A stretch of 23,881 nucleotides of DNA. It comes from JANWHF01 sp036276235 (GTDB lineage Bacteria > Planctomycetota > Phycisphaerae > Tepidisphaerales > Tepidisphaeraceae). Position 1 is the stretch's first letter; each line of letters begins with the position of its first letter. The notes beneath the pieces are model-generated. The model was not told where the DNA came from. It ran no database searches and was given only the letters and a program-made list of their open reading frames with translations. A program made the translations under genes and the position numbers. This document shows positions 16,527 to 23,696 of the stretch, in pieces. The stretch spans positions 1 through 23,881 of the forward strand of contig DATBDZ010000037.1 of assembly GCA_036276235.1 (NCBI GenBank). The letters are read 5' to 3'.

Positions 16527-16596
16527 AAGAAGCGGCGGGCAGTGCCCGCCCTACGGGCGACCTATTTCGTAGGGCGGGCACTGCCCGCCGCTTCTT
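16527..16596. repeat. 29-bp perfect inverted repeat, REP-like
   Basis: The arms 16527-16555 and 16568-16596 are exact reverse complements over 29 bases with a 12-base loop. Each arm contains the smaller palindrome GGCGGGCAGTGCCCGCC (or its complement). It starts four bases after the marR stop codon. It could act as a strong hairpin that stops transcription or protects the 3' end, but there is no T-run. GGGCGGGCACTGCCCGCC-type words are a common dispersed repeat in planctomycete genomes (recalled, not searched). Confidence 0.85.
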
Positions 16597-16618
16597 GAGA
16601 GCTGGGTCGCTTTCAGAA

Positions 16619-16744
16619 CCCTTTCCCCTGTACTCAGGGGAGAGGGTAGGGTGAGGGGACGGCGATGCGCCAGTGAGCGTACCTCGCCGATCGGCGCGTC
16701 GCTCCCCTCACCCCAACCCTCTCCCCTGAGTACAGGGGAGAGGG
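16619..16744. repeat. About 41-bp inverted repeat of the CCCTCTCCCCTG...CAGGGGAGAGGG type
   Basis: The left arm 16619-16659 and right arm 16703-16744 are reverse complements over about 41 bases with roughly three differences (one substitution and a small change at TAGGG/TTGGGG), separated by 43 bases. Each arm carries the self-complementary core CTCCCCTGTACTCAGGGGAG. It lies 22 bases after the previous inverted repeat and ends 67 bases before the ABC binding-protein gene. Confidence 0.8.
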
Positions 16745-16811
16745 AGAATACGCGGCGCATCCACATGGCGACTGGGCATGAGCGCGCGATGCGATTGAGG
16801 CTGAAGGGCGT

Positions 16812-17939
16812 ATGTCGATAAACTTCAAAACTTTGCTTGTAGCCACAATGCTTGCGACGCTCGCCAACTCCGGCTGCAAAAAAACCGACGTCGCCGCGGT
16901 CGCGTCCAATGGCCGCACCAAAATCCGCATCGGCTACATCGGCATCTCCTGCGAAGCACCGATTTTCACAGCATACGAGAAAGGCTACTTCCAGGAGGAA
17001 GGCCTCGAGCCGGAATTGGTTCGCTGCCAATGGGCCGAATACAAGGATGTGCTGGCGCTGGGCGGCTTTGATATCACGCATCATCTGGTGATGTATTTCC
17101 TCAAGCCGATCGAGCAGGGGATGGACGTGAAATTCACCGGCGGCATCCATCGCGGCTGCCTGCGCGTGCAGGCGTATGCCAAGGGAAATATCCACACCGT
17201 CGAAGATCTTCGCAACAAACGGATCGGCGTCCCGGGGATGGGAACGCCGCCCTTTGTTTTTGCCAATCGGGTGCTTGGGGCGCATGGCATCGATCCGGGC
17301 AAGGAGATCGACTGGCGTGTTTTTCCCGCCGGCGATTTGCAACTGGCGATGGAGCGGGGGCTGGTGGATGCGGTGGCGGATTCCGAGCCGATCGGCACGC
17401 TCATGCTCGAGCAGGGGATCGTGCGAAATATCGCCGACCAGGCGACCGATCCTCCTTACGATAAAGAATATTGCTGCGCGGTGATTGTGAACGGCGCGTT
17501 TCTGCGGGCCAATCCCAAGGCCGCCGCCGCCGGAACCCGCGCGCTGCTGAAGGCGGCCAAGTGGGTCGATGCCAATCCGCTCGCGGCGGCCAAGCTCTCG
17601 GTCGAGAAGAAATACATCGGTGCCAACCCCGAGCTCAATGCCTTGGCGCTTTCGCATCTGCATTACATCCCCAGTGTTTCCGGCGCGGAGGCGGCAGTGA
17701 ATTCCGCCGCCGCTGAAATGCGCAAGGCGGGAATGCTCAATCCGCGAACCGATGTGCCGACGCTCGTCGTCCGAGCCTTCGCGCATCTGGATGGCGTCAA
17801 CGATCAATGGCTGGAAAGCTTGAAGGTGGAGCAGGTGGCCGGCGGGCAGGTGCCGGCGGATCAGAAGTTCCTCACCTTCTCCGAATCCGTTCTCTCACAG
17901 ATCAAACCCGCCTGCTGCCACGAGGAAACCGGACATTGA
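16812..17939 (+). CDS. ABC transporter substrate-binding lipoprotein, NitT/TauT (NMT1-like) type, cysteine-rich
   Basis: Periplasmic binding protein of 375 residues, lipid-anchored: the signal ends in LANSGC with Cys22 as the lipidated residue. The first strand (TKIRIGYIGISCEAPIFTA), EKGYFQEEGLEPELV and LRNKRIGVPGMGTPPFVFANRVL are typical of the nitrate/taurine/thiamine-precursor binding-protein superfamily (COG0715-like). The substrate cannot be read from sequence. The mature part is unusually rich in cysteine for this fold: C47, C72, C116 (in GGIHRGC), C221-C222 and C368-C369, ending with CCHEETGH. The ATG at 16812 has AAGGG four bases upstream. The permease gene follows after four bases and then the ATPase, so the three form one operon. 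Confidence 0.88.
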   Translation: MSINFKTLLVATMLATLANSGCKKTDVAAVASNGRTKIRIGYIGISCEAPIFTAYEKGYFQEEGLEPELVRCQWAEYKDVLALGGFDITHHLVMYFLKPIEQGMDVKFTGGIHRGCLRVQAYAKGNIHTVEDLRNKRIGVPGMGTPPFVFANRVLGAHGIDPGKEIDWRVFPAGDLQLAMERGLVDAVADSEPIGTLMLEQGIVRNIADQATDPPYDKEYCCAVIVNGAFLRANPKAAAAGTRALLKAAKWVDANPLAAAKLSVEKKYIGANPELNALALSHLHYIPSVSGAEAAVNSAAAEMRKAGMLNPRTDVPTLVVRAFAHLDGVNDQWLESLKVEQVAGGQVPADQKFLTFSESVLSQIKPACCHEETGH

Positions 17940-17943
17940 AGAT

Positions 17944-18999
17944 ATGACGCAGCAGGGATTGGACATTCCGATTCGGCCCCAGGAAATCGCCCAGCGCGCC
18001 CCCGCGCAAAAGGCGCCGTCGAGAAACGCGCCGCCGAGCTTGCGCCACGGTGCCGCGATGATCGCGATTCCCGCCGCCGCGGGGATCGCGCTGCTTTCAC
18101 ATTATCAGTTGGCGGATCATGCGCTTTCGCCGGTGACTCATTCCTATCCGACGCTTCTTGCCGCCGTGCTGATCGCGGGGCTAGTGGCCCTTGTCGTGCA
18201 GTTTTTCTGGCCGAAGTTTCGGAATTGGCTGCAAAACGGCGCGCCGCTTCTGGCGGCCGCGATTCTGGCTCTGGCCGGGTGGGAGATCATCACGCTCAAG
18301 GCGGCGCTTCTGCCGATCATGTATTTCCCGCCGCCCGAGTTGGTTCTCCAGACGCTTCTGGATGACCACCGTCCTGAAAATCACGGCATGCTGTTCCAGA
18401 GCACATTGAGTTCCCTCTATCTTCTGATGCGCGGCTACGCGGTCGGAGTCATCTGCGGGCTCATCAGCGGCGTTACCATGGGCTGGTCTTCGCGCGTGCG
18501 CTATTGGGGAATGCCGATTCTCAAGATCGTCGGGCCGATCCCCGCCACCGCGTGGATACCGATGGCGCTGGTCATCTTCCCGCGATCCGGCCTCTCGGGG
18601 ATCGCACTGATCGCATTGACCGTCTGGTTTCCCGTAACCATGCTGACGGCATCGGGCGTTTCCAACACGCGCGCTTCATATCTCGACGTCGCCCGCACCC
18701 TCGGCGCGGGTCGCGCGTATTTGATCTTCCGCGTGGCGATTCCCGCGGCAATGCCGAGCATCTTCATCGGGTTATTCATGGGCCTCGGCGCGTCGTTCCT
18801 GACGCTGCTTGTCGCCGAATCCACCGGTGTTCGCTCGGGGCTTGGCTGGTACATCGACTGGGCACGCAACTATTCCGATTACACGAAAGTCTTCGCCGCC
18901 CTGGTGATCATGGCGCTGTTCTTCTCGACGATCATGACGCTGCTGTTCAAAGTGCGCGATCGGATCCTCGTGTGGCAAAAGGGAGTCATCAAGTGGTGA
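17944..18999 (+). CDS. ABC transporter permease, NitT/TauT type (BPD_transp_1)
   Basis: Inner-membrane subunit of 351 residues. The C-terminal two thirds (about 150-345) form the family permease domain, with the ATPase-contacting EAA-type loop visible as DVARTLGAGRAYLIFRVAIPAAMPSIF (first part DVARTLGAGRAY, about residues 241-252) and the transmembrane helices around it. The family is usually about 250-280 residues; the extra N-terminal part contains a polar leader (about 1-36) and about three extra hydrophobic segments (about 37-55, 67-90 and 98-125), so the topology is extended. The start ATG at 17944 lies four bases after the binding-protein stop. The stop overlaps the start of the ATPase gene. 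Confidence 0.92.
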   Translation: MTQQGLDIPIRPQEIAQRAPAQKAPSRNAPPSLRHGAAMIAIPAAAGIALLSHYQLADHALSPVTHSYPTLLAAVLIAGLVALVVQFFWPKFRNWLQNGAPLLAAAILALAGWEIITLKAALLPIMYFPPPELVLQTLLDDHRPENHGMLFQSTLSSLYLLMRGYAVGVICGLISGVTMGWSSRVRYWGMPILKIVGPIPATAWIPMALVIFPRSGLSGIALIALTVWFPVTMLTASGVSNTRASYLDVARTLGAGRAYLIFRVAIPAAMPSIFIGLFMGLGASFLTLLVAESTGVRSGLGWYIDWARNYSDYTKVFAALVIMALFFSTIMTLLFKVRDRILVWQKGVIKW

Positions 19000-19799
19000 G
19001 CGCCGCCGAGCCAATTATCTCCGAGGCATCTTCCCTGCGCGCGCGGAATGTCAGCAAGACATTCACCGCGACGGATGGCTCAGAATTGCGCGCCCTGGAA
19101 GGCGTCACACTTTCGCTTGCGGCCGGCGAATTGGTTTCGCTCGTCGGCCCCAGCGGCTGCGGAAAATCGACACTCCTCCGTCTCATCGCCGGCCTCGATG
19201 CACCCACCAGCGGCGAGCTATGGGTCGGCGATGAGCCGATCACCGGCCCCAGCGCCCAGCGCGGGCTGGTCTTTCAGGATCCCAATCTTTTCCCCTGGCT
19301 CACCATCCGCCGCAATATCCAGGCGGGCTTGCTGGCGCGCGGCGTGCTGTCCGAAAAACGCCACGAAGTGGACGAATTCATGAAGCTCGTCGGCCTCGAA
19401 GGGTTCGGCGATTCATTTCCGCATCAGCTCTCCGGTGGCATGGCCCAACGTGCCGCCCTCGCCCGCGCACTGATCAATCATCCCAAGGTCCTGCTGCTCG
19501 ATGAGCCGCTGGGCGCGCTCGACGCCTTCACGCGCATGCGCATGCAGGATGAGGTCCTGCGCCTCTGGGAATCGCGCGGCACCACGATGCTGCTGGTGAC
19601 CCACGATATCGACGAAGCAATCTACATGAGCGACCGCATCGTCATCATGTCCCCCCGCCCCGCGCGCATCGAGCGGATCATCGATGTCGATCTGCCGCGC
19701 CCTCGCCAACGCAACGATTCGCGGTTTCTCCAGCAACGAGCGCAGATTCTGGAGATGCTGCATTTCGCGGGGAGAACGAGCGATGCGGGCTCGATCTGA
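18993..19799 (+). CDS. ABC transporter ATP-binding protein, NitT/TauT type
   Basis: Cytoplasmic ATPase subunit of 268 residues that drives the importer. All family motifs are intact: Walker A GPSGCGKST (residues 52-60), Q-loop VFQDPNLFPWLT, signature LSGGMAQRAALARAL, Walker B VLLLDEPLGALD and switch histidine VTHDIDEA. The start is not an ATG: tandem GTG codons lie at 18993 and 18996, the second forming a GTGA overlap with the permease stop. GGGAG lies seven bases before 18993, so I prefer that one. The frame is open upstream to 18504, but that part is antiparallel-free shadow of the permease. The last 25 codons are repeated in degraded form about 750 bases downstream, beyond parDE. Confidence 0.94.
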   Translation: MVSAAEPIISEASSLRARNVSKTFTATDGSELRALEGVTLSLAAGELVSLVGPSGCGKSTLLRLIAGLDAPTSGELWVGDEPITGPSAQRGLVFQDPNLFPWLTIRRNIQAGLLARGVLSEKRHEVDEFMKLVGLEGFGDSFPHQLSGGMAQRAALARALINHPKVLLLDEPLGALDAFTRMRMQDEVLRLWESRGTTMLLVTHDIDEAIYMSDRIVIMSPRPARIERIIDVDLPRPRQRNDSRFLQQRAQILEMLHFAGRTSDAGSI

Positions 19800-19823
19800 C
19801 GCGTCGTTATCGCCTCTGCGCGA

Positions 19824-19853
19824 TTGCCACTTCTGCCCAAGCACCGATATAAT
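19824..19853 (+). promoter_or_regulatory. Consensus sigma70 promoter of the parDE module
   Basis: TTGCCA (19824-19829, 5 of 6) and a perfect TATAAT (19848-19853) with an 18-base spacer. The predicted start near 19860 leaves a leader of about 12 bases holding AGGAG directly before the parD ATG. The pair thus has its own promoter, independent of the upstream ABC operon. Confidence 0.75.
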
Positions 19854-19871
19854 CTCGCGGCAGGAGTAGCA

Positions 19872-20153
19872 ATGAAAGTATCTCTGCGCCCAAGTCTTCA
19901 AAAGTTCGTTGAGAGCCAGGTGCGAAACGGGCGATACGCCAACGAAAATGCTGTCGTGAGCGAGGCGCTGCGCCACCTGATGGAATACCAGCGCGCAAGT
20001 GCCGTTGAGTTACGCGCCGAGATCGCCGAGAGCCTCGCAGAGCTCGATCGTGGCGAAGGAACGCCGTGGGACGCCGAGGAGGTCAAGGCAATGGGACGCA
20101 AACTTCTCGCCGCATCGCGCCGAAAATCGATGGCCAAGCGAAAGGGCGCGTAG
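19872..20153 (+). CDS. parD: ParD-like antitoxin (ribbon-helix-helix)
   Basis: A 93-residue antitoxin of a type II toxin-antitoxin pair. The N-terminal half is the DNA-binding ribbon-helix-helix: MKVSLRPSLQKFVESQVRNG, then RYANENAVVSEALRHLMEYQ, matching the ParD/CopG pattern (strand, F-V-x3-V-x2-G-x-Y-x-N, then the V-x-E-A-L-R helix). The C-terminal half is charged and likely wraps the toxin. The ATG at 19872 has AGGAG six bases upstream; the frame is open to 19824, but that covers the promoter. It should bind and neutralise ParE and repress its own promoter (established for the family). The parE start lies six bases after its stop, so translation is probably coupled. Confidence 0.92.
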   Translation: MKVSLRPSLQKFVESQVRNGRYANENAVVSEALRHLMEYQRASAVELRAEIAESLAELDRGEGTPWDAEEVKAMGRKLLAASRRKSMAKRKGA

Positions 20154-20159
20154 CCCGGC

Positions 20160-20459
20160 ATGCCCGCCATCATCAAATCAAAACGCGCTGTGCGCGAAGC
20201 CGCCGAGATTTGGCATTACATCGCTCAAGACAATTCACCGGCCGCAGATCGTTTGATCGATGACATTGAGCACGCGCTCCGCTTCCTCGCCGAGTATCCG
20301 CGGGCCGGTAAAGAGCGGAGCGATTTGGCACGTTCACTGCGAACATATCCAGTTGGCAATTACTTGCTGTTCTATCGACCCATGAAAGACGGCATCCAAC
20401 TGGCGCACATCATCCACGGCGCCCGCGACCTTCGCCGCCTGTTTCCAAGACGAGGCTGA
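20160..20459 (+). CDS. parE: ParE/RelE-superfamily toxin
   Basis: A 99-residue toxin, the normal size for ParE. Visible family features are the N-terminal helices (AVREAAEIWHYIAQDNSPAA, then DDIEHALRFLAEYP), the conserved GKERSDL segment, the strand LRTYPVGNYLLFYRP with its Y-x-IFYR-like motif, and the C-terminal HIIHGARDLRRLF. Known ParE proteins poison DNA gyrase; other members of the superfamily cleave mRNA. The YLLFYRP and ARDLRRLF segments favour the ParE branch. No ribosome-binding site is seen, consistent with coupling to parD. Just after its stop begins a degraded copy of the ABC ATPase 3' end. Confidence 0.92.
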   Translation: MPAIIKSKRAVREAAEIWHYIAQDNSPAADRLIDDIEHALRFLAEYPRAGKERSDLARSLRTYPVGNYLLFYRPMKDGIQLAHIIHGARDLRRLFPRRG

Positions 20460-20463
20460 CGTT

Positions 20464-20531
20464 AACGATTCCCGCTTTCTCAGGAGCGCGCGCAGATTCT
20501 GGAGATGCATTTCGCCGGAAGCGCCGTCTGA
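20464..20531 (+). pseudogene. Degraded second copy of the ABC ATPase 3' end
   Basis: This stretch repeats 19713-19774, the last codons of the ATPase gene. The block GCGCAGATTCTGGAGATG (20490-20507) is identical to 19740-19757, and flanking bases align with several substitutions, one single-base deletion in the TTTCTC(C)AG part and a three-base deletion before CATTTCGC. With the single base restored it reads NDSRFLQERAQILEMHFAG and ends at a TGA at 20529-20531, compared with NDSRFLQQRAQILEMLHFAG in the intact gene. It begins five bases after the parE stop. It is a remnant, not a gene. Confidence 0.72.
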
Positions 20532-20541
20532 TTCCACGCCA

Positions 20542-20557
20542 TCACCTGTTCAGGTGA
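20542..20557. promoter_or_regulatory. Candidate operator TCACCTG-TT-CAGGTGA
   Basis: A 7+2+7 perfect dyad lying 79 bases before the glycosyltransferase ATG. It directly precedes a weak promoter-like pair, TTGCCG (20559-20564) and TGTAAA (20581-20586) with a 16-base spacer. The symmetry is exact. That a regulator binds there is inference. Confidence 0.4.
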
Positions 20558-20635
20558 ATTGCCGCTGGCTCAATCCATTCTGTAAAACGCGTCACCGATG
20601 GGTATCTCACCGCCTGGCCGGGATTGCGCATCTCC

Positions 20636-22252
20636 ATGACGTTCCGAAAAACCCCGGCATCGCGACATTTACTTCAGAAGGCCGCGGCTGCTGCATTCTT
20701 CCTTTTCGCCGGCGCGGCAATTCTATTGCTTGTCCTCGGTAAGGCGCTGGATCATGACGAACATCAGTTCGTCGCCAGCGGGGCGCTGCTGGCCCGGCGA
20801 TCGCTGCTTCCGTATCGCGATTATCCCTACTTCCATACGCCGAACCTCGTGTTCGTCTATGGCCTGCTGTTCAAACGCTTCAGTTACCTGCTGCTGACCG
20901 CGCGGCTCTTTTCCGCGGCTTGTGCATTGGCCGCCGTGCTCGCCGTCTTTGCATTGGCGATGAAGGCGTTCGGCCAACATGCGTTTGCCATTCGGTTCGG
21001 CGCCGGCGCCGGCGCCGGATTGCTTTTCATGGCCAATCCACTTTTCGCGCAGACCAGTGCCCGCGCCTGGAATCACGATGCCGGCGTCCTTCTTGTGCTT
21101 CTCGCATTTGTCGCCGCGTGCGCCGCTCGCCGCCGAGCGCGATCGTCAGCTTGGATGGCAGCCGTCGGTTTGCTCCTGGGATTGGCCGTCGGCACTCGCC
21201 TCACGTTTGTAACCGTGGTCCCGGCATTCTTCGTGATGTTTGGGCGCGAAGAATCTTCGATTGATCCGCGACTCTATTTCAAATCAAAGCGCCGGCGCAC
21301 TCTCAGGCGGATCATCGCATTCGCATCTGGTTTGATCGCCGGGCTTCTGCCCGTCTTTTGGATGTTCTTTCTCGCCTCGTGCCAGTTCATCTTCGGAAAC
21401 TTCCAGTATCCACTTCTGAATACCGCCTTCCGCATCAGCGGCGGCGACAAATACGGAACCGGAACGCTCGCACGATTGCACTTCGTCTGGACCAACGTCC
21501 TCTTCCAGCCCGGCGCGCTGATCCTGCTGATGTTGTTGGTCGCCACGCTCCGTCAGGCAGCGCGATCGAAAGCCGTCGCTTTTCGTTTCGAGCGCAGGTT
21601 TCTGCCGATGCTCATCCTCTACCTGTTGATCGGATCGTTCGCCCCCGATCCGGCGTTTGAGCAATACTTCTACGCGATCATCCCGTTCATCGTGCTCTGG
21701 ATCGTCTACGAGCTGGCGGCCATTGCCCGGGATGAGCGTTCGACACGCACACTACGGATGCCGGCAATCATCGCGGCAATCGCCGTCGCCATCGCGCCGC
21801 CGCAGTTTGTGCCGGCGCAGCGCAACTGGTCGCCGGCGGCGTGGGCGCCGCTCCAGGCGCATCATTTCGGCCAGCAAGTCCGCCAACTATCTGGCGGCGG
21901 CCGCGTGCTCACGCTCCATCCGATCATTCCGCTGGAAGGGGGATGCGATATCTATGAAGAGTTCACCACCGGCCCATTTGTCGGCCGCATCGCGCCGATG
22001 ATTCCCACTGACGATCAACCCGCGCTGCACATTTTGGGCGAGGGAATGCTCTCGGCGGAGCTGCGAAGACGTCCCGCCGCCGCCGTCCTCGCGGGCATTG
22101 AAGGAGATCCCGAATCTCCGCTGATCCGCTACGCCACGCGGCACCACGCGACGGAGGTCCTGGACGTAAAACGCGAAAAGTTGTGGGTTTTCGGCCCTAT
22201 TTCACCGTCTTCATCTCAAACTTCGGATTCAGCTCCAGCTCAAAATCCTTGA
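20636..22252 (+). CDS. Polytopic GT-C-type glycosyltransferase-like membrane protein (ArnT/PMT-like)
   Basis: A 538-residue membrane protein. One N-terminal helix (about 20-37) is followed by KALDHDEHQFVASGALLAR, the acidic D-x-DE loop that in GT-C (GT39/ArnT/PMT-like) enzymes sits in the first outer loop and holds the catalytic acid. About eight or nine further hydrophobic segments follow up to about residue 395, then a soluble C-terminal domain of about 140 residues (RVLTLHPIIPLEGGCDIYEEF, then FVGRIAPMIP). Such proteins use a polyprenyl-phosphate sugar donor to modify lipids, polymers or proteins; the acceptor here is unknown. The ATG at 20636 is used; an in-frame TTG lies at 20624. The 3' end overlaps the convergent DUF1080 gene by 56 bases. 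Confidence 0.8.
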   Translation: MTFRKTPASRHLLQKAAAAAFFLFAGAAILLLVLGKALDHDEHQFVASGALLARRSLLPYRDYPYFHTPNLVFVYGLLFKRFSYLLLTARLFSAACALAAVLAVFALAMKAFGQHAFAIRFGAGAGAGLLFMANPLFAQTSARAWNHDAGVLLVLLAFVAACAARRRARSSAWMAAVGLLLGLAVGTRLTFVTVVPAFFVMFGREESSIDPRLYFKSKRRRTLRRIIAFASGLIAGLLPVFWMFFLASCQFIFGNFQYPLLNTAFRISGGDKYGTGTLARLHFVWTNVLFQPGALILLMLLVATLRQAARSKAVAFRFERRFLPMLILYLLIGSFAPDPAFEQYFYAIIPFIVLWIVYELAAIARDERSTRTLRMPAIIAAIAVAIAPPQFVPAQRNWSPAAWAPLQAHHFGQQVRQLSGGGRVLTLHPIIPLEGGCDIYEEFTTGPFVGRIAPMIPTDDQPALHILGEGMLSAELRRRPAAAVLAGIEGDPESPLIRYATRHHATEVLDVKREKLWVFGPISPSSSQTSDSAPAQNP

Positions 22253-22871
22253 ACCGCACTTCCGTCGGCCCGCCGGCGTGCACTTGCAGGCCGAACATCC
22301 CTTCCCTGGGAATCTCCGCGTCGTCGATGTCCGTCGTGAGATGCCCGTTGATTGCGGTCCTTATCTTCGTCCCCACCGCGAGGACCTCGTAGGTGTTCCA
22401 GTCGTTTGGCTTGAGGAATTCCTCGCCCGATTTTTCGCTGATGAGCACCCCGGTCTTTCCGTGCCATTTGAGATTTTCGCCATACAATTTTCCCCACCAC
22501 CCTTTGCCGGCGTCCGCCTGCGGGCCGGACATTTCATTGCCCTCGAAGACGACGCTATGAAATTGGATGCCGCTGTTGGCTTCGTTGGGCACGAGCTTGA
22601 TCTTGCAGACCAACCGAAAATCGCCGACCGAGACGGCACTCTTGAGAAACTCGTTTCGCTTGATCCCCTTGTCGGTCTTGCCGACGATCTCGCCGTTCTC
22701 GACATGAAAGAGCGTCATGTCTCCCCACCAGCCGGTGAGATCCTTGCCGTTAAAAAAGTTCTTCGCATCGGCAGGAGTCGCCGGCCGGATGACGGGTGCC
22801 TTGGGCTCATCGGCGCCGATGAGCGTGATGCAGACAAGCCCGAGCAAGATTGATGAAATGAAGCCGCGCAT
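22197..22871 (-). CDS. DUF1080 protein (3-keto-disaccharide hydrolase family), exported
   Basis: A 224-residue protein with an N-terminal signal peptide (MRGFISSILLGLVCITLIGA, likely cleaved near residue 20-21). The rest is a DUF1080 domain, a concanavalin-like beta-sandwich: FFNGKDLTGWWGD, HVENGEIVGK, FRLVCKIKLVPNEANSGIQF, GPQADAGKGWWGKLYGE, WNTYEVLAVG, ending FGLQVHAGGPTEVRFKDFEL. These proteins are very numerous in planctomycetes, and some are annotated as 3-keto-disaccharide hydrolases acting on oxidised sugars. The ATG at 22871 has GGAGG six bases upstream, preferred over a TTG at 22886. The gene runs toward the glycosyltransferase gene and overlaps its last 56 bases. Confidence 0.93.
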   Translation of the reverse strand: MRGFISSILLGLVCITLIGADEPKAPVIRPATPADAKNFFNGKDLTGWWGDMTLFHVENGEIVGKTDKGIKRNEFLKSAVSVGDFRLVCKIKLVPNEANSGIQFHSVVFEGNEMSGPQADAGKGWWGKLYGENLKWHGKTGVLISEKSGEEFLKPNDWNTYEVLAVGTKIRTAINGHLTTDIDDAEIPREGMFGLQVHAGGPTEVRFKDFELELNPKFEMKTVK

Positions 22872-23439
22872 GTGAATCCTCCGCAAAGAGCTGATCTTCC
22901 CCAGGAATCGGAGCCTCCAAGTCTACTGGCCAGCCGTCCGGCGGGCCAGAGGGTTGGAGGGGCTTAGAAGTTTCGGGTTTCGGGTTTCGAGCGTGGAGAG
23001 AATCTGCGCCCTTTGTCCCTCCGTCCCTCCAACCATGCAATGTTTTGCATCAAATTTTTCATCATTTCGTTGCATTGCAACGCCTTCGTGTTGCATTCAA
23101 AGGATTGAAGTCGCACGCAGAGGCGCGAAGGCGCGAAGATCGGGAGGCGTTTCGGATTCCATGTTTTGAGGACCGCGTCCGGCCGCCTTGTCCGCCGATG
23201 AAACAAAGTGAATCAAATTTTAAATCATTCTGTTTCATGTGCTCCTGTTTCATGTTTCATTGGGGAAATCCAGCACGTCTTCAGCCACCGATGAACACCG
23301 ATAAGGGGGATGGTGAACCGCCAGTGGGGCGCCGCGCCACTAGGCGCGACTCCTGGGGAGAATTTAGTCGCGCGAGCCCGAGTCGCGCGGCTCCCGGGTC
23401 CGCAAACAGCTACCTCTCGGCTATATGAACTAAAACCAT

Positions 23440-23455
23440 ACATTATATATAATGT
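23440..23455. repeat. Perfect 16-bp AT palindrome ACATTATATATAATGT
   Basis: Exact self-complementary sequence in an AT-rich patch within GC-rich DNA. It could be an operator or a TATA-like promoter element; nothing nearby decides this. Confidence 0.6.
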
Positions 23456-23652
23456 CTTAAGGGGAATGGGTAGGCAGAGGTCAGTAGTCAGAACTTGGTG
23501 CCCAGCGACGGACAACGGACCACGGGCAACCCACAACAAACAACGCCTCTACTATATAGCAAAAAGTTTCCATTTTCGGTTGTAACCTACTGCCGCATCA
23601 CGAGTTGCAAATTATGACCCCTCCCCCAATTTTTCATCGCGCAAGTGCTTGA

Positions 23653-23696
23653 TGGTTCGATACTTGTCAACTTGTCGCGCTGACAAAACCGAACCA
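23653..23696. repeat. Stem-loop TGGTTCG...CGAACCA with inner TTGTC...GACAA
   Basis: TGGTTCG (23653-23659) pairs with CGAACCA (23690-23696), and TTGTC (23664-23668) with GACAA (23682-23686). An alternative inner hairpin uses TTGTC at 23672-23676 with the same GACAA. It overlaps the promoter-like sequence at 23680-23707, so it could be an operator or part of a structured leader. Confidence 0.45.

Noticed and set aside
16551..17807. 418-residue open frame on the minus strand opposite the ABC binding-protein gene
   Set aside because: It runs through two palindromic repeats and antisense to a clear lipoprotein binding protein; its translation is His/Arg/Gly-rich with no family features.
18504..18992. 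N-terminal extension of the ABC ATPase frame
   Set aside because: It overlaps the permease in another frame and shows no ATPase homology; the ATPase begins at the GTG codons overlapping the permease stop.
23045..23585. Open frames of 90-127 residues in the right-hand kilobase
   Set aside because: They cross simple repeats and palindromes, have no ribosome-binding site or family features, and overlap one another in several frames.
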